DNA of 64,000 nucleotides, taken from assembly GCA_948099385.1 (NCBI GenBank), contig CANUEZ040000024.1, positions 23,905,001 through 23,969,000 of the forward strand. Direction: 5' to 3'. Position numbers and translations under genes: made by a program. The notes beneath the pieces were generated by a model, which ran no database searches, was not told where the DNA came from, and saw nothing but the letters and a program-made list of their open reading frames with translations. This document shows, piece by piece, positions 61,035-64,000 of the stretch (position 1 is the first letter of the stretch; each line of letters opens with the position of its first letter). Source of the stretch: Fasciola hepatica. Its lineage: Eukaryota > Platyhelminthes > Trematoda > Plagiorchiida > Fasciolidae.

Positions 61035-61200
61035 TGGCCTATTGATTTTAACTTATTTCATCCCGTGACTTTGCATGAGCGCAGTAGAAGGAACATATTC
61101 CGTAGCCTCGGAGGCCCACTGTACTATTAGCTATAGTCGGGAACCAGACCCTGAGATTTGGTTTAGAGAACCACATAAGGTCCCAATAGGTCAGATGCCG
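61035..61200 (-). repeat. SINE-like family 2, copy c (tail only)
   Basis: The + strand text GCATGAGCGCAGTAGAAGG, then TATAGTCGGGAACCAGACCC and TGAGATTTGG, matches the region 34880-34970 of copy b, which runs in the same orientation. The tRNA-like head with the B-box is missing, so this copy carries only the 3' end. Confidence 0.5.
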
Positions 61201-64000
61201 TGTCAAACTAGAAAACTGATATCATATGCTTGGACAAAGTGGTAAGAAAACCTAATTCTCATATGTATCTGACCCGAAAATACCTCTTTTTCGGGGGTGA
61301 AATCCCAATGAAGGTGCTTCTTAGTCGGTTCTGTAGGGTTTACTGCTTGGTGAGAGGTTTTGTGTAGAGAAAATTTTCCTGCACGGCAAAAGTGTCTTGT
61401 GCACAGGTTATTGTAATCAGGGAGGATGGAATTTGAGAGGGGAATACTACCGTACATCCGGCTATTCCTGATCATTCGCTCAGTACAAGGTCAGAGAATT
61501 AATAAGCTTCCTTCTATCAACATGGAAATGAGATTGGTTGCCAAAGTTCCGCTGGGTCTTGTGACCACAAGAACACTGAACGGACTGCGTTTTGTGTGCT
61601 AGCATGCTCCCCGGTTGGGCCTTTCAAAAATAAAGGCTGAAGTGCGAAAGAACCCAAAGTTTCACAAGCAGTAGGATATATAAAGCTTAAAACGTAATCC
61701 AGAAAGAGGCGTTCAATGATTGTGCATTCAAAGAACTTTTTTCTGCTTTCACCCTTGAGTTAATGAGAAATCCGTCTGACATAAAAGGTTTCAACCACCG
61801 ATAAGATTCGTTAACCCATATGACGTATGATAAGAACATTAAACTGAGGACAGGCTTTCAATAACCGTTCTACTTTCTGATGGAATGACAAGTGTTCCTC
61901 GAGTGAAAACGTCCAAGTTAACAACTGCCTGATTTTACCAGATCTAAACAATTTACCAAACAAGCAAAATTCCGATCAAGCCGAGACCACACGGTTTGTG
62001 GATGAGCAGAGAAATAGGCATCTTCTGTTCGTCAGTAATTTCGTGGTTATTAAGAAAGGTAAGTAAATTTACGAAGCAGCAATTTCCGAGTCAGTAATGG
62101 TATTGTTCACTATGGAATTTTTGTGAAATCACTACTGAAATGACATTCGGAATATTTGGAATTTAAAAAAATGGAGAAGTACTACTCGACAAGGTCGCAC
62201 AGTAGAAGGAATCTTCGAAGGATGATTTACGGTTCGCAGTGAGAAAAGCTTTGTTTACTTGTATAGACTCCCCGAAGAAACCTACAGACCTAATCACGTG
62301 ATGTCAAAGATCTGTCACCTCTATGTGTTAGGAGAAAAATATGCTTACTGCTAACGTATCATCAGACGATCCAGTTGGTCTACGGGCCAGACTGAAGGTG
62401 AAATGAATAACTTAAAAAGACCTTCTGATGAAAAGGCTAGTGTGTACAATTCTATCAGACCTGTGATGCATTCGTATTTTGCCCTGGTGGAAATTCGTTT
62501 ACCGGATATTTCCATGGCAAAACTGAGCATCAGTTGCGATACGACTTGTCAAGTGTCTTAGCGAATGACAGCTTCAGTAAGCAATACGGTGTGTTAAGGA
62601 GATTGCAAATATTTTAGGTGAATTCAGGGAATGACTTGGCTGTTACAATCTGTATCAGCATTATTTCGAATAGGGCAGTTCGAGATTAAAAAAGGAAGAT
62701 AAGTCAGAAATTCTTTGTTTCTACAGCTCGATTATAAAAAAGGCTTATGCTGCGGAACATTGATTGCGAGACTGAGTGCCACATCACCGGTGACGTTGAG
62801 TAGTTCGGAAAACGAATGCGTCAAACGAGGAGCCACCAAACAACAAACAAATCACCCATTGGGTAAATTCCGATAAATCTGGGACAAGCTGTCGAACGGG
62901 CTGCCATAAGAACACGGTATTGAATAACATTTAGTGATGGTTAGTTTCAGGTTTCACCCCAGAGAAAAGTAAACATAAAGTCATTTGTGCATAAAGAGTG
63001 TGCGTGCATGCATCCCTCAAAAAAGTCCAGAGAGGACTACCGGATCGGTATAACTTATGAGTGGAAACAACCGCGAACGGGCCGTAAGATTCCGTGAATA
63101 TATGTTCATCCATCTGTAGATACTACTTGTATCAAGCAATGCTATTGGATATGCAGTTTGAAAAACAGCACAAAGCAACAACATCCATATCGGAGTTATA
63201 CAGACTGACGTAAATGTCTTCATTACAAGAAGTGAAAACAAATCGTTTTTTGTTTTCTAAATCCAATCCATTGGCTTTTGTCCGAGAAATAGAATTTTCC
63301 ACGCAAAATTTACGGGACAAAGTCAACCGACATTACGGTCAACAGTAGCGTTCAACCTTTGAGTGATTCATTATCAAAAACGCGTTATTGGGATTGGATT
63401 CACCATGATTTTTGGCGGCGCGCAGTACCTTTTAGAGATGATTAAAAGGCCACTAGCACTGCCAGATGAAAAGAACACCATTTCTAGTCTGTCTGCTTTG
63501 GAATAACTCCCAGAAATACCAACCTCTTATTCGTTATACGTGTCATTTACACCTTCTCTTCTTGTAATTGAGATTCTTTGTTTCCCCAATACTTGTCTTT
63601 TACCGCTACCAAGGTAGAACATTTAGGTTTCTGGAGTCAGTATTTATCCTTTGTCTTAATTCCTTCGGGATGGTTTTGAAGATTGTGACTTTATTTTGTC
63701 GACATAAGGGCTTATTTATCTCTTCTACAGGGACACATATTATTCGAAGTGCGCCGTCACGACTATCAGTATTGGGATTCCAGTGTCGGTTAGTTCTTTA
63801 CAGACTGATGGTGCACATCTTTTCGATAGTAACAAGGATAGAGAGAGTTTCATTCTAGATTTGTATGTCGTGTGCGTTCTGAAGTTCAGAAACATCGGCG
63901 AGTGAACCTTTTCGGCGTGCATTACAATTCTACAGGCCCCTCGCATTACCACACAATCCAATTGACTATTATAAAACTCATGTCATGCTGTTTCATTTAC
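61201..64000. other. No gene recognised
   Basis: The last 2.8 kb hold several overlapping ORFs of 60-96 codons (for example 61203-61475 minus, 63017-63241 minus, 63568-63858 plus) with no recognisable domain, no RNA gene and no repeat matched within the window. Confidence 0.4.

Noticed and set aside
1..64000. CRISPR arrays, bacterial operons, phage or toxin systems
   Set aside because: No regularly spaced repeats, ribosome-binding-site-led gene strings or related families. The intron structure and repeats are eukaryotic.

Overview
This window looks like non-coding-rich animal genomic DNA from a flatworm, most likely a digenean fluke. The lineage call is an inference. It rests on a ZIC/odd-paired transcription factor of protostome type, decayed Ty3/gypsy copies that resemble the CsRn1 clade known from trematodes, and relics of CR1-like, RTE-like, Penelope-like and Tc1-like elements. 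I see no bacterial operons, rRNA, intact tRNA or CRISPR. Nearly all long ORFs outside the ZIC gene are chance frames, repeats or broken transposon genes.

The one clear host gene is a ZIC-family gene on the + strand. A large exon (8902-10309) carries a long low-complexity N-terminus and zinc fingers 1-3. A phase-1 intron of about 15.8 kb (10310-26141) follows, and then a second large exon (26142-28123) carries zinc fingers 4-5 and a long C-terminal tail. The spliced frame is about 1129 residues, much longer than vertebrate ZIC proteins. A cluster of CCAAT pentamers at 7965-8100 may mark its promoter. On the opposite strand inside the intron (about 19989-20331) is an open stretch that reads like a cystatin-type domain exon.

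Layout: 1-4420, a broken CsRn1-like Ty3/gypsy element. 5.5-7.65 kb, two short repeats and a second gypsy integrase relic. 8.9-28.1 kb, the ZIC gene, with several tRNA-derived SINE-like copies in its intron. 28.1-39.3 kb, mostly featureless DNA with microsatellites, a strong G-quadruplex motif and two SINE copies. 39.4-41.0 kb, a Tc1-like transposase end and an RTE-like 3' end. 42.1-47.6 kb, three fragments of CR1-like LINEs lying head to tail on the minus strand. 50.2-56.6 kb, a pile of + strand relics: Penelope-like, gypsy gag, RTE-like, then a second Penelope-like copy. 56.6-64 kb, two SINE fragments and otherwise nothing I can identify.

Four short repeat families (called SINE families 1-4 here) were recognised by comparing stretches within the window. 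Each has two to four diverged copies. I found no evidence of a novel multi-gene system. The most interesting items are the very large ZIC protein with its split finger domain, the antisense cystatin-like exon, the Penelope-like copies with GIY-YIG remnants, and the unnamed SINE families.
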